Of a stretch of DNA of 18,332 bases, positions 1-6,792 are shown piece by piece. The DNA lies in assembly GCA_023434265.1 (NCBI GenBank), contig JAEYTA010000094.1, positions 1 through 18,332 on the forward strand, in the 5' to 3' direction. A program made the position numbers and the translations under genes. This stretch comes from Pseudomonadota bacterium. GTDB lineage: Bacteria > Pseudomonadota > Alphaproteobacteria > Caulobacterales > Caulobacteraceae. Each line of letters begins with the position of its first letter. Within the stretch, counting starts at the first letter, position 1. The notes beneath the pieces are model-generated. The model did not search any database. It was given only the letters and a program-made list of their open reading frames with translations, and had not been told where the DNA came from.

Positions 1-748
1 CGCCTTCGACGGCGGTCGCCGGCCCACCGATGGTCACGCTCCAGATCGGGCCGCGCGCCTCGGCCGACACGGCCAGGCCCACGGGCGCGGCGAGGCGCAG
101 GGCGACGTGGCCCGGTCCGGCGGTCCAGTGCGCCGCCGAGGCCGGGCCCAGCGCCACGGCCCCGGTCAGGTCCAGCTTCGCCGCGGTGTCGAAGACGATC
201 CACACCGCCTCGCCGCGCCGGAAGACGGCGGCGCCGACCGGATGGTCCCAGCGGAAGTCGAGCACGACCTTGTCGGCCGTCGCCTGCGAGGTCACCGGCA
301 CGGGCGTCAGCGCGCGCGCCCCCGCCACGGCGGGGGCCTCGGCGTAGAGGTTGAGCCAGACGGCGCCGTCGGCGACGCCGTTGCGCGCCCCCGCCCCCTC
401 GGCCAGGGTCAGCACCAGTTCGGTGCCGCCGCGCACGGCGCGGGTCTCGACCTTCTCGACGCCCGGCGGCGGGTCGACGCGCAGGCGCGACACGTCCGGC
501 GCCGCCGTCGTGCCGATGCGCACCACGATGTCGCGGCCCTCGCGGCGGACCTGGGACCGCGCGCCGATGACGCCGGCGAACTCGACCCGCGTGAAGGCCT
601 CGTTGGCTCCCACGCGGATGGTCACCGGATCCAGCGCCGCGCCGGCCTCCTGGGCCAAGGGCGCCAGCGGGGCGAGCGCGACCGCCCCGGCCGCGGCCAC
701 GGCCACGGTCGACTTCAGCATTCGCCTCGTTGCGGGGGCCCCGGACAT
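1..748 (-). CDS. Exported protein of unknown function, N-terminal part only
   Basis: The open frame runs leftward off the window edge, so 249 residues are visible and the C-terminus is missing. The N-terminus is a signal peptide: MSGAPATRRMLK, then an Ala/Val/Leu-rich core ending near PLAQE, so the product is exported. What follows is beta-rich and alternates short hydrophobic strands with charged turns (for example RVEFAG, DIVVRIG, ELVLTLAEG, VWLNLYAE), with no cysteines and no catalytic motif I recognise. The strand pattern is loosely like periplasmic AMIN-type beta domains, but this is a weak resemblance. I chose the ATG at 748 because a GAGGG lies about 10 nt upstream and it gives a complete signal peptide. 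An in-frame ATG at 721 is an alternative. The gene follows the 46-residue membrane protein gene after 57 nt on the same strand and may be co-transcribed with it. Confidence 0.75.
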   Translation of the reverse strand, partial: MSGAPATRRMLKSTVAVAAAGAVALAPLAPLAQEAGAALDPVTIRVGANEAFTRVEFAGVIGARSQVRREGRDIVVRIGTTAAPDVSRLRVDPPPGVEKVETRAVRGGTELVLTLAEGAGARNGVADGAVWLNLYAEAPAVAGARALTPVPVTSQATADKVVLDFRWDHPVGAAVFRRGEAVWIVFDTAAKLDLTGAVALGPASAAHWTAGPGHVALRLAAPVGLAVSAEARGPIWSVTIGGPATAVEG

Positions 749-805
749 ACGCGCGCACCCTCGCGCGCGGGCCCTTTCAACGCGGTTAACGGATGGTGAC
801 CGGGT

Positions 806-946
806 TCAGCGACGGCGGCCCAGCAGGGGCAGGCCCAGCAGCAGGGGCAGGACGAAGAACACGAACCGGCCGCCGGTGGCGTACCAGACGACCACCGATA
901 CGACGACGGCGGCGAGGATCAGGCCGAGGGTCAGCGGCCAGCGCAT
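806..946 (-). CDS. Small two-segment membrane protein (46 aa)
   Basis: A 46-residue protein starts MRWPLTLGLI. It has two hydrophobic stretches (about residues 4-21 and 28-42), separated by a short polar turn with WYATGGR, and it ends in GRRR. It should be a small inner-membrane hairpin with a positively charged C-terminus. Its ATG (946-944) overlaps the TGA of the upstream cinA-type gene (948-946) in a TGATG arrangement, which supports real translation by coupling. Its frame is also open much further upstream inside the cinA-type gene, but that longer reading is a shadow. No family or function is recognised. It could help anchor or modulate a neighbour, but nothing in the sequence shows this. 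Confidence 0.7.
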   Translation of the reverse strand: MRWPLTLGLILAAVVVSVVVWYATGGRFVFFVLPLLLGLPLLGRRR

Positions 947-1452
947 CAGTCGACCGCCGACCGCAGCAGCCGCAAAGCCACGCGAAGACACTCCAGCCGG
1001 ACCGGTCCCCGGCCGATGTCGCCGAAGTGGTGCTCCTCGTGCAGCGTCGGCGCGCCGGTCGCCGCCAGGGCGAAATGCACCAGTCCCGGCTCGTCGTCGG
1101 GCCCGGCCTTGCCGGCGAAGCCCGTGATGGCCACCGCCGCCCCGGCCCCGGACTCCCGCAGAGCCCCCTCGGCCATAGCCCGCGCCACCGGCTCCGACAC
1201 CGCGCCGTTCTGCCGGATCAGGCGCAGCGGAACGCCGAGTTCCTGGACCTTGGCCTCGTCGGTATAGACCACATAGCCGCGCTCGAACGCGTGCGAGCAG
1301 CCCTCCACGTCGGTCAGGGCGGAGGCGACCAGGCCGCCGGTGCAGCTCTCGGCCGTGGCGAGGGTGATCCCCCGGTCGCAGGCCGGCTTCAGCACGGCCT
1401 CCACCAAGCGTTCGACGTCGTCGGGAAGGGCGGGGCTGAGGGTTTCGGTCAT
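946..1452 (-). CDS. CinA C-terminal-type nicotinamide-nucleotide amidohydrolase (PncC)
   Basis: A 168-residue stand-alone CinA C-terminal domain. This family deamidates nicotinamide mononucleotide to nicotinate mononucleotide and ammonia in the cytoplasm, as part of pyridine-nucleotide salvage. The signature TLATAESCTGGLVAS lies near residues 30-45. It is followed by the conserved FERGYVVYTDEAK stretch and by an AVAITGFAGK glycine-rich segment. The length matches single-domain PncC proteins, and the N-terminal competence/molybdopterin-binding half of full CinA is absent. The ATG at 1452 is the natural start, since the family fold begins soon after. Its stop overlaps the start of the small membrane protein. 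The divergent DUF983 gene begins 119 nt away, leaving room for promoters in both directions. Confidence 0.92.
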   Translation of the reverse strand: MTETLSPALPDDVERLVEAVLKPACDRGITLATAESCTGGLVASALTDVEGCSHAFERGYVVYTDEAKVQELGVPLRLIRQNGAVSEPVARAMAEGALRESGAGAAVAITGFAGKAGPDDEPGLVHFALAATGAPTLHEEHHFGDIGRGPVRLECLRVALRLLRSAVD

Positions 1453-1571
1453 GCCCGGTGCAACGGCGGCGCCGGGCCGGCGTTCCCCCGCGACATCCGG
1501 CCCCGGTTGCCTCGCGCCGGGTGGAGGCCGACATGGGGAGTCCCCTCCCCGCCGCCCCCGGAAACCGCGCC

Positions 1572-1979
1572 ATGACCGAAGCCGAACGCCCGCGTCTCAG
1601 CCCGATGAGGACCGGCGTGCGCGGTCGCTGTCCGCGCTGCGGTCAGGGCCCGCTGTTCAAGGGCTATCTGTCGCTGCGCGAGTCCTGCCCGGCCTGCGGC
1701 CTGTCCTACGACTTCGCCGACCCGGCGGACGGCCCGGCCTTCTTCGGCATGAGCCTCGTCGGCCTGGTCGGCATGGTGCTGTTCATGTGGTTCGAGTTCA
1801 CCGTCCACCCGCCGGTGTGGGTGCACATGGTGGTGACCATGCCGTTGCTGGCGCTGGGCTGCATCGGCGTTTTGCGGCCCCTGAAGGGCTGGCTGGTCGC
1901 GGAGCAGTATGTGCACAAGGCGGCCGAGGCCGAATGGGACAGCGTTGGCGGCCACGGCGATGGCTCGCGCTGGCGCTAG
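1572..1979 (+). CDS. DUF983 family zinc-ribbon membrane protein
   Basis: A 135-residue protein with an N-terminal four-cysteine zinc ribbon (CPRCGQG near residue 21 and CPACGLSY near residue 43), then two transmembrane segments. The first is around FFGMSLVGLVGMVLFMWF and the second around VVTMPLLALGCIGVL. This cysteine pair plus two-helix layout is the DUF983 family, which is common in alphaproteobacteria and has no established biochemical role. I chose the ATG at 1572 (MTEAERPRLSP) because homologues begin shortly before the first CxxC. The frame stays open upstream to 1458, but that part is Arg/Pro-rich and unlike the family. The C-terminus is hydrophilic and ends in SRWR. It is divergent from the cinA-type gene. 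Confidence 0.88.
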   Translation: MTEAERPRLSPMRTGVRGRCPRCGQGPLFKGYLSLRESCPACGLSYDFADPADGPAFFGMSLVGLVGMVLFMWFEFTVHPPVWVHMVVTMPLLALGCIGVLRPLKGWLVAEQYVHKAAEAEWDSVGGHGDGSRWR

Positions 1980-2062
1980 GTCGAAGCGGTAAATTTGCGG
2001 CCACGCTCGAACCGCCGCGCCGCCGGCCGGTTGGACTCGCATCCCGAAAAATGGAGGTGGCC

Positions 2063-2500
2063 ATGAACGTCAGCCAATGCATGAGCACGGACGTGCGGGT
2101 CTGCAATCCGGACGCGACCCTGCGCGACGCGGCGATGACGATGAAGGAGATCGACGCGGGCTTCCTGCCCGTGGGCGAGAACGACCGGATGATCGGCATG
2201 GTCACCGACCGCGACCTGGCTATCCGCGGCCTTGCCGAGGGCAAGGGCCCCGACACCACCGTCCGCGAAGTGATGAGCGAGGGCGTCTGCTACTGCTTCG
2301 ACGACGACGACATCGAGGACGTCTCGAGCCAGATGGCCGACCTGCAGGTGCGCCGCATGCCGGTCGTCGACCGCGACAAGCGGCTGGTCGGCGTGGTCTC
2401 GATCGGCGACCTCAGCCAGGCCGGGCTCGAGGGCGCCGAATGCAGCGGCGCGGCCCTGAGCGGCATCGCCGAACCGGGCGGACAGCACCGGCAGCACTGA
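2063..2500 (+). CDS. Protein with two tandem CBS domains
   Basis: A 145-residue cytoplasmic protein made almost only of two CBS motifs. The first is MSTDVRVCNPDATLRDAAM to MIGMVTDRDLAIRG (about residues 7-56). The second begins at VREVMSEGV and continues to RRMPVVDRDKRLVGVVSIGDL (about residues 68-118). The repeated hydrophobic-GVV/GMV-(T/S)xxDL strand is the CBS hallmark. Such pairs form Bateman modules that bind adenine nucleotides or SAM and usually regulate a partner. No effector domain is fused here, so the partner is unknown. The start at 2063 follows a strong GGAGGTGG. An in-frame ATG at 2051 would overlap that ribosome-binding site and is less likely. The unusual acidic patch DDDDIED separates the parts of the second repeat. 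The gene converges on the tRNA-Arg gene 6 nt away. Confidence 0.9.
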   Translation: MNVSQCMSTDVRVCNPDATLRDAAMTMKEIDAGFLPVGENDRMIGMVTDRDLAIRGLAEGKGPDTTVREVMSEGVCYCFDDDDIEDVSSQMADLQVRRMPVVDRDKRLVGVVSIGDLSQAGLEGAECSGAALSGIAEPGGQHRQH

Positions 2501-2506
2501 GGGCGA

Positions 2507-2583
2507 TGGCGACCCCGGCAGGACTCCAACCTGCGACCTCGGCTTTAGGAAAGCCTTGCTCTATGCAGCTGAGCTACGGGGCC
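2507..2583 (-). tRNA. tRNA-Arg (anticodon CCT), 3' CCA encoded
   Basis: The minus strand folds as a complete 77-nt tRNA. The acceptor stem is GGCCCCG with CGGGGTC (one G-T wobble). The D stem is GCTC/GAGC, the anticodon loop TTCCTAA gives anticodon CCT, the T stem is GCAGG/CCTGC, the discriminator is G and CCA is encoded. It reads the rare AGG arginine codon. Two oddities are visible. The D loop has GC where GG is normal (positions 18-19), and the T loop reads TTGGAGT instead of TTCGAxT, so position 56 is G. Together these swap the near-universal G19-C56 elbow pair to C19-G56. The top anticodon-stem pair (27-43) is an A-G mismatch. All other helices are intact, so I call it functional. Confidence 0.95.
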
Positions 2584-2778
2584 GTCGAGCGCCCGACCTA
2601 GCGGCTTGTGCGCCGCGGGGGAAGCGGGGCGGAGAATTTCGACTGCTGAGCCGCGATGCGCCGGGGTTGCGGTCGCGGCGACAGCCTTGTTCGGGCCCCG
2701 ACAGCGCCCCTCCGCCCTGGCCATCCGCCCCCGCCCCGGGGCGACGATTGGCGTCGTCTGCAAGGCCGGCGACGCCGC

Positions 2779-2806
2779 TTGTGGTTAATCGGCCTTAAGA
2801 TACAAT
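2779..2806 (+). promoter_or_regulatory. Candidate promoter overlapped by a CtrA-like TTAA pair
   Basis: TTGTGG (2779-2784) and TACAAT (2801-2806) are spaced 16 nt apart and resemble sigma-70 -35 and -10 elements, with the -10 matching TATAAT at 5 of 6 positions. TTAA at 2785-2788 and TTAA at 2795-2798 sit between them, separated by 6 nt. The CtrA consensus of Caulobacterales is TTAA-N7-TTAA, so this is one base short. It would drive the genes from 2976 onward. Confidence 0.4.
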
Positions 2807-2827
2807 ATCCTGTAGGGAACAAATACT

Positions 2828-2861
2828 GAATCGGGCCGAGTCAGTGATTCGGTCCTGATTC
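2828..2861. repeat. Imperfect palindrome with four GANTC sites
   Basis: GAATC (2828), GAGTC (2838), GATTC (2846) and GATTC (2857) lie within 34 nt. The left arm 2828-2842 pairs with 2846-2861 with one bulged base (2853) and two G-T wobbles, around a 3-nt loop. GANTC is the CcrM adenine methylation site in alphaproteobacteria. The arrangement resembles the GANTC-bearing palindromic intergenic repeats known from Caulobacter. Membership in that family is inferred. Confidence 0.6.
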
Positions 2862-2975
2862 GTTTCGCGCCTGTTCCGCTCCCGCGCCGCTTCGCGTTTA
2901 CTGTCGTGATGGCGACGCCAGGGATAACGCGACCCGCGTCTGGCGCGACGCGTCTGACGGGGTGAGGGTGGGCGG

Positions 2976-3356
2976 ATGATGCTGTTGACGACCCTGCTGG
3001 CTCTGACCCTGCCCGGCGACGTGATCGACTTCGAATGCCGGGTCGGTCCGAACGGCCCGGCGGGTGAAGTGATCGGCGTCAGTCTGTCGATCCCGCCCGG
3101 GCCGGAGGCGGCTCCTGTCCACGTCGAGACGCGCGGAGACCTGTTCCGCACCTCGACCACCGTCGTGGGACGCGACGGCCGGGGCTGGTGGTGGGAGGAT
3201 GTGCGCGATGAGGTCGACGGGGTGAGCATGATCGATCCCGAAACCCTCGCCTATCGTTCCGAACGCGGAGGTCGGACCGTAGCCGGCGTGTGTCGCCGCC
3301 TGACGAGCGCCCTGTGGTTCGGCGGCGTCCCCTCCGGCGACCCCGGCGACGCTTGA
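2976..3356 (+). CDS. Small exported hypothetical protein (126 aa)
   Basis: A 126-residue protein that I do not recognise. Codon use is strongly GC at third positions, as in its neighbours, which supports coding. The N-terminus MMLLTTLLALTLPGD is a short hydrophobic stretch with little positive charge. It could act as a minimal signal peptide or anchor, but this is uncertain. The rest looks like a beta-rich domain with two cysteines (FECRV near residue 21 and GVCRR near residue 105) that could form a disulfide outside the cytoplasm. A GGTGAGGGTGGGCGG tract precedes the ATG. The stop is 34 nt before the helicase start on the same strand, so the two may share the promoter cluster at 2779-2861. 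An ATG at 2979 is also possible. Confidence 0.65.
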   Translation: MMLLTTLLALTLPGDVIDFECRVGPNGPAGEVIGVSLSIPPGPEAAPVHVETRGDLFRTSTTVVGRDGRGWWWEDVRDEVDGVSMIDPETLAYRSERGGRTVAGVCRRLTSALWFGGVPSGDPGDA

Positions 3357-3390
3357 GGAAGCGGGCGGGAGACGCCACCTTCCCCTTGTC

Positions 3391-5874
3391 ATGAGTGATC
3401 GAGGCACAGGCTCGGCCCCGTCCCGCATCACTGCGGTGCTGGGCCCCACCAATACCGGCAAGACCCATCTGGCGGTCGAGCGAATGCTCGGCCATGCCTC
3501 CGGCATGATCGGCCTGCCGCTGCGGCTGCTGGCGCGCGAAATCTACGACCGCGTCGTGCGCCAGCGCGGGGCGGCGGCGGTGGCGCTGATCACCGGCGAG
3601 GAGAAGATCGTCCCGGCGCGGCCGCACTATTTCGTCTGCACCGTCGAGGCCATGCCGCTGGAGCGGCAGGTGGAGTTCCTCGCCGTCGACGAGATCCAGC
3701 TGGTCGCCGACCCCGAGCGGGGGCACGTCTTCACCCAGCGGCTGCTGCACGCCCGCGGCCGGGCAGAGACCATGTTCCTGGGAGCCGGGACCATGGCCCC
3801 GCTGGTGCGGGCGCTGGTCCCCGACGCCGAGATCGTGGCCCGCGACCGGCTGTCGTCGCTGAGCTACGCCGGCTCCAGGAAGCTGACCCGGCTGCCGCGG
3901 CGCAGCGCCGTGGTCGCCTTCTCGACCGAGCAGGTCTACGCCATCGCCGAACTGATCCGTCGCCAGAGGGGCGGGGCGGCGGTGGTCATGGGTTCGCTCA
4001 GCCCGCGCACCCGCAACGCCCAGGTCGAGCTGTTCCAGTCCGGCGAGGTCGACTTCCTGGTGGCCACCGACGCCATCGGCATGGGGCTGAACATGGACGT
4101 CGACCACGTCGCCTTCGCCGGCCTGCGGAAGTTCGACGGCCGCCGCACCCGCTGGCTGCACGCCCACGAGATCGGCCAGATCGCCGGCCGCGCCGGGCGG
4201 CACCTGCGCGACGGCACCTTCGGGGTCACCGGCGAAGCGCTGGAGCTGGACCCCGATCTGGTCGAGCAGGTGGTCGAGCACCGCTTCGACCCCGTCGAGG
4301 CGGCGGAGTGGCGCAACGCGCGGCTCGACTTCGACACCCTGCCCGACCTGCTCCGCTCGCTGACGGTGACGCCGCAGCGCTTCGGTCTGCGCCTGACCGA
4401 GCCGGCGCTGGACGAAATCCTGCTGCGCCGGCTGGCCCAGGACGAGGCGGTGAACCGGGTCAGCCGATCGCGCGGTGCGCTGATGCGGCTGTGGGAGGCG
4501 TGCCAGCTGCCCGACTTCCAGAAGACCACGCTGGACGAACACGCCCGGCTGGCGAAGGACATCTTCCAGGCCCTGACCGGGCGGCGGGGGCGGCTGACCG
4601 AGGACTGGATCGCGCCGCGCTTCGCCGCGCTGGACCGCGACGACGGCCAGATCGACCAGCTGTCGGCGCGGCTGTCGGGGGTGCGGACGCTGAGCTACAT
4701 CGCCCACCGGCCGGACTGGCTGGACCAGATGCAGGGCTGGCGCGACCGAACCAGGGCGCTCGAGGAGCGGCTGTCGGACGTGCTGCACGAGCGGCTGACC
4801 GCGCGCTTCGTCGACCGGCGGACCACGGCCCTGATGCAGGCGCTGAACGTCCGGGGCGACGCCACAGCCGAGGTCGCGGACGACGGAGAGGTGATCGTCG
4901 AGGGGCACGCCGTGGGCCAGCTGAACGGCATCGACTTCCAGATCGACCGGGGCGGATCGGCCCTCGCCGACCGGGCGCTTCGCCACGCGGCGCGGCAGGC
5001 GGTGACGCCGGAGATCGCGCGCCGGCTGGGGCGGCTGGCCGCCGACGCGGACGACGCCTTCGCCGTCATGCCGGACGGGGCGGTGCTCTGGCGGGGAGCG
5101 CAGGCCGGACGGATCACGGGCGGCGAGCCGTTCGCCCCGAAGGTGCGGCTGCTCGGCGACCTCGGCTCGGTCGCGGCGCGCGATCGGGCGACGCGGCGGC
5201 TCGAGGCCTGGCTGGCCGCCGAGGCCGGGCGGGCGCTGCGGCCGCTGCGACGGTTGAAGACGGCCATCGAGGCGGGGACGTTGAAGGGCCTGCCCCGCGG
5301 CGTCGCCTTTCGCCTGGTCGAGGCCGGCGGCGTAATCGACCGGCGCGAGGTGGAGCGCGATCTGGTCGCGCTGAGCCAGGCCGAGCGGCGGACGCTCAAG
5401 GCGTTCGGCGTGCGGCTGGGGGCGCATTCGGTGTGGCTGCCCGCGGCGCTGAAGGAGCGCGCCCGCGGCGTGGCCCAGGCCTTCCTCGCCGACGAAGCGG
5501 CGCGGCCGCGGGCGACCGGGCTGGGAGTGCTGACCGCCCCGCCGCCGTCGGCGCGCGTGCTGTCGGCGTGGGGGCTCCGGGCCGTCGGCCGGTTCACGGC
5601 GCCGGTGGAGTTGCTGGAGAGCCTGACTGAACGGCGGGCGAAGTCCGGCGGTCGGCTGAGCGACGAGGATCTGGCGGCGCTGGGCCTGACGGCCGAAGAC
5701 GCCCGGGCGCTGCTGGCGGCGCTGAAGCCGACGCGGGCGCAGCAGCCCGAACGCGCCGACCGAAAGCCGAAGCCGGTGAAGGATTCGCCGTTCGCGGCCC
5801 TCTCGGCCCTGACCCAGCCGGTAGCGGCGCCGCCGCGGCGCAGGCGACCGCGTCGACGCACGGGGGGCCAGTGA
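3391..5874 (+). CDS. SUV3-type superfamily 2 helicase
   Basis: An 827-residue helicase of the SUV3-like group, ATP-dependent RNA helicases related to the mitochondrial degradosome enzyme. Motif I is GPTNTGKT (residues 18-25) and the Walker B position reads DEIQ (100-103), typical of SUV3 rather than DEAD-box proteins. Motif V includes VATDAIGMGLNM (about 224-235) and motif VI is QIAGRAGR (263-270). The helicase core ends near residue 290. A long C-terminal part of over 500 residues follows, longer than the usual SUV3 C-terminal domain. It has several Ala/Leu/Arg-rich helical stretches and ends in a basic tail RRRRPRRRTGG that could bind RNA. The ATG at 3391 lies just before the Walker A strand. 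The stop overlaps the start of the S4 gene (GTGA), so the two are probably co-translated. The cellular substrate is not evident. Confidence 0.9.
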   Translation: MSDRGTGSAPSRITAVLGPTNTGKTHLAVERMLGHASGMIGLPLRLLAREIYDRVVRQRGAAAVALITGEEKIVPARPHYFVCTVEAMPLERQVEFLAVDEIQLVADPERGHVFTQRLLHARGRAETMFLGAGTMAPLVRALVPDAEIVARDRLSSLSYAGSRKLTRLPRRSAVVAFSTEQVYAIAELIRRQRGGAAVVMGSLSPRTRNAQVELFQSGEVDFLVATDAIGMGLNMDVDHVAFAGLRKFDGRRTRWLHAHEIGQIAGRAGRHLRDGTFGVTGEALELDPDLVEQVVEHRFDPVEAAEWRNARLDFDTLPDLLRSLTVTPQRFGLRLTEPALDEILLRRLAQDEAVNRVSRSRGALMRLWEACQLPDFQKTTLDEHARLAKDIFQALTGRRGRLTEDWIAPRFAALDRDDGQIDQLSARLSGVRTLSYIAHRPDWLDQMQGWRDRTRALEERLSDVLHERLTARFVDRRTTALMQALNVRGDATAEVADDGEVIVEGHAVGQLNGIDFQIDRGGSALADRALRHAARQAVTPEIARRLGRLAADADDAFAVMPDGAVLWRGAQAGRITGGEPFAPKVRLLGDLGSVAARDRATRRLEAWLAAEAGRALRPLRRLKTAIEAGTLKGLPRGVAFRLVEAGGVIDRREVERDLVALSQAERRTLKAFGVRLGAHSVWLPAALKERARGVAQAFLADEAARPRATGLGVLTAPPPSARVLSAWGLRAVGRFTAPVELLESLTERRAKSGGRLSDEDLAALGLTAEDARALLAALKPTRAQQPERADRKPKPVKDSPFAALSALTQPVAAPPRRRRPRRRTGGQ

Positions 5875-6152
5875 GCGAGGCCTGCCGCGTCGACGTCTGG
5901 CTGTGGCGCGCCCGGTTCGCGAAGAGTCGTTCGCTGGCCGCGGCCATGGTCGAGCGCGGCGCAGTGCGACTGACCCACAACGGGGTGCAGACCCGGCTGG
6001 ACAAGCCCAGCCGCAGCGTCCACGTCGGCGACCGGCTGGTGTTCGCGGCCGGCGGCCGACTGGTCGAGCTGGAGGTCGTGGGCCTGGGCGAGCGGCGCGG
6101 CCCGCCGGCCGAGGCTCGCGCCCTCTACGAGGCGCGGATCCCGGACGGATGA
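5871..6152 (+). CDS. S4-domain RNA-binding protein, Hsp15-like
   Basis: A 93-residue protein whose first ~60 residues form an S4 RNA-binding fold: VDVWLWRARFAKSRSLAAAMVERGAV, then RLTHNGVQTRLDKPSRSVHVGDRL. The VDxWLWxARFxKxR start is typical of the Hsp15 (HslR) group, which in E. coli binds stalled 50S subunits carrying peptidyl-tRNA. This one is shorter than E. coli Hsp15 (about 133 residues) and lacks most of its C-terminal extension, as is usual in alphaproteobacteria. The start is GTG at 5871, inside the helicase stop (GTGA), indicating translational coupling. The pairing suggests a joint role in RNA or ribosome handling, which is inference. It ends 4 nt from the convergent yceI-like gene with no visible terminator between them. 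Confidence 0.9.
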   Translation: MSEACRVDVWLWRARFAKSRSLAAAMVERGAVRLTHNGVQTRLDKPSRSVHVGDRLVFAAGGRLVELEVVGLGERRGPPAEARALYEARIPDG

Positions 6153-6156
6153 GGTC

Positions 6157-6777
6157 CTACTGACGGACGAACTCGCCCTCGATATGCAGGGTGACCTCGT
6201 CGCCGAGCACCGGCAGGGCGTAGTCGATGCCGAAGTCCGAACGCCGGATGACCGCCTCGCCGTCGAAGCCGGCCTTGTAGGCGCCCATGGACTGACCGGC
6301 CTGATTGAACTCGACCTCCATCGTCACGGGCCGGGTGACGCCGCGCAGGGTCAGGTCGCCGACGACGGTGGCCTCGGACGGATCGTCGGCGTCGACGGTC
6401 ACCGAGCGCGACACGAAGGTGGCGACCGGGTGATTGGCGGTGTCGAAGAAGTCCGGCGTCTGCAGGTGGGTGTCGAGGCCGTCGGAATTGGAGTCGACGT
6501 CGGTCAGCGGAATGGTCGCGGTCAGGCGGGAGTTGGCCGGGTCGGCGGGGTCCAGCGTCAGGTCCGCCTGCACGTTCACGAACTGGCCGACGTAGGTCGA
6601 GAAGCCGAGGTGGTCGACCGACCAGGTGATCTTGCCGTGGTCGGGATCGAGCTTGTAGGCGCCGGCCTGAACCTCGGCGGGAACGCGGGTCAGGGCGTTC
6701 TGGGCGACCACGGCTCCGCCGGTCAGCAGGGCGGCGGCGGCCACGGCGGCTGCGAGCGGATGGGGACGGAAGGACAT
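6157..6777 (-). CDS. YceI-family periplasmic protein
   Basis: A 206-residue secreted YceI-like lipocalin-fold protein. The signal peptide is MSFRPHPLAAAVAAAALLTGGAVVAQ, probably cut near the AQ. The mature part has the YceI pattern: YKLDPDHGKITWSVDHLGFSTYVGQF, then LTLDP...LTATIPLTDVDSN, PDFFDTANHPVATF, GDLTLRGVTRPVTM, and RSDFGIDYALPVLGDEV near the end. The family binds isoprenoid-type lipids such as polyprenyl chains in the periplasm. The exact ligand here is unknown. The ATG at 6777 has a GAGGAG at a proper distance, and the upstream reading to 6948 is not used. A perfect 10-bp inverted repeat lies immediately upstream of the ribosome-binding site. It is divergent from fdxA. Confidence 0.93.
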   Translation of the reverse strand: MSFRPHPLAAAVAAAALLTGGAVVAQNALTRVPAEVQAGAYKLDPDHGKITWSVDHLGFSTYVGQFVNVQADLTLDPADPANSRLTATIPLTDVDSNSDGLDTHLQTPDFFDTANHPVATFVSRSVTVDADDPSEATVVGDLTLRGVTRPVTMEVEFNQAGQSMGAYKAGFDGEAVIRRSDFGIDYALPVLGDEVTLHIEGEFVRQ

Positions 6778-6792
6778 GGGCGAACTCCTCGA

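Larger units (their letters stand above)
2584..2975. other. 392-nt gene-free region with a regulatory cluster
   Basis: No credible gene lies here. 2584-2778 is GC-rich, with no clear signal apart from presumably holding the tRNA-Arg promoter. From 2779 the base composition drops. A TTAA pair, a good -10 element and four GANTC sites lie within about 85 nt, followed by a GC-rich leader up to the start of the small exported protein at 2976. The cluster is annotated separately below. Confidence 0.7.

Noticed and set aside
2779..2861. A replication origin of the Caulobacter type (AT-rich DNA, TTAA pair, GANTC sites, and TGTGGTTAA at 2780-2788, one base off a DnaA box)
   Set aside because: Only one imperfect DnaA-like box is present, and the usual origin neighbours (hemE, dnaA, parAB) are absent. 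A regulated promoter explains the cluster more simply.
3079..5427. A 782-codon minus-strand frame opposite the helicase
   Set aside because: It is shadow coding in GC-rich DNA, dominated by Gln/Arg/Pro/His, with no motif.
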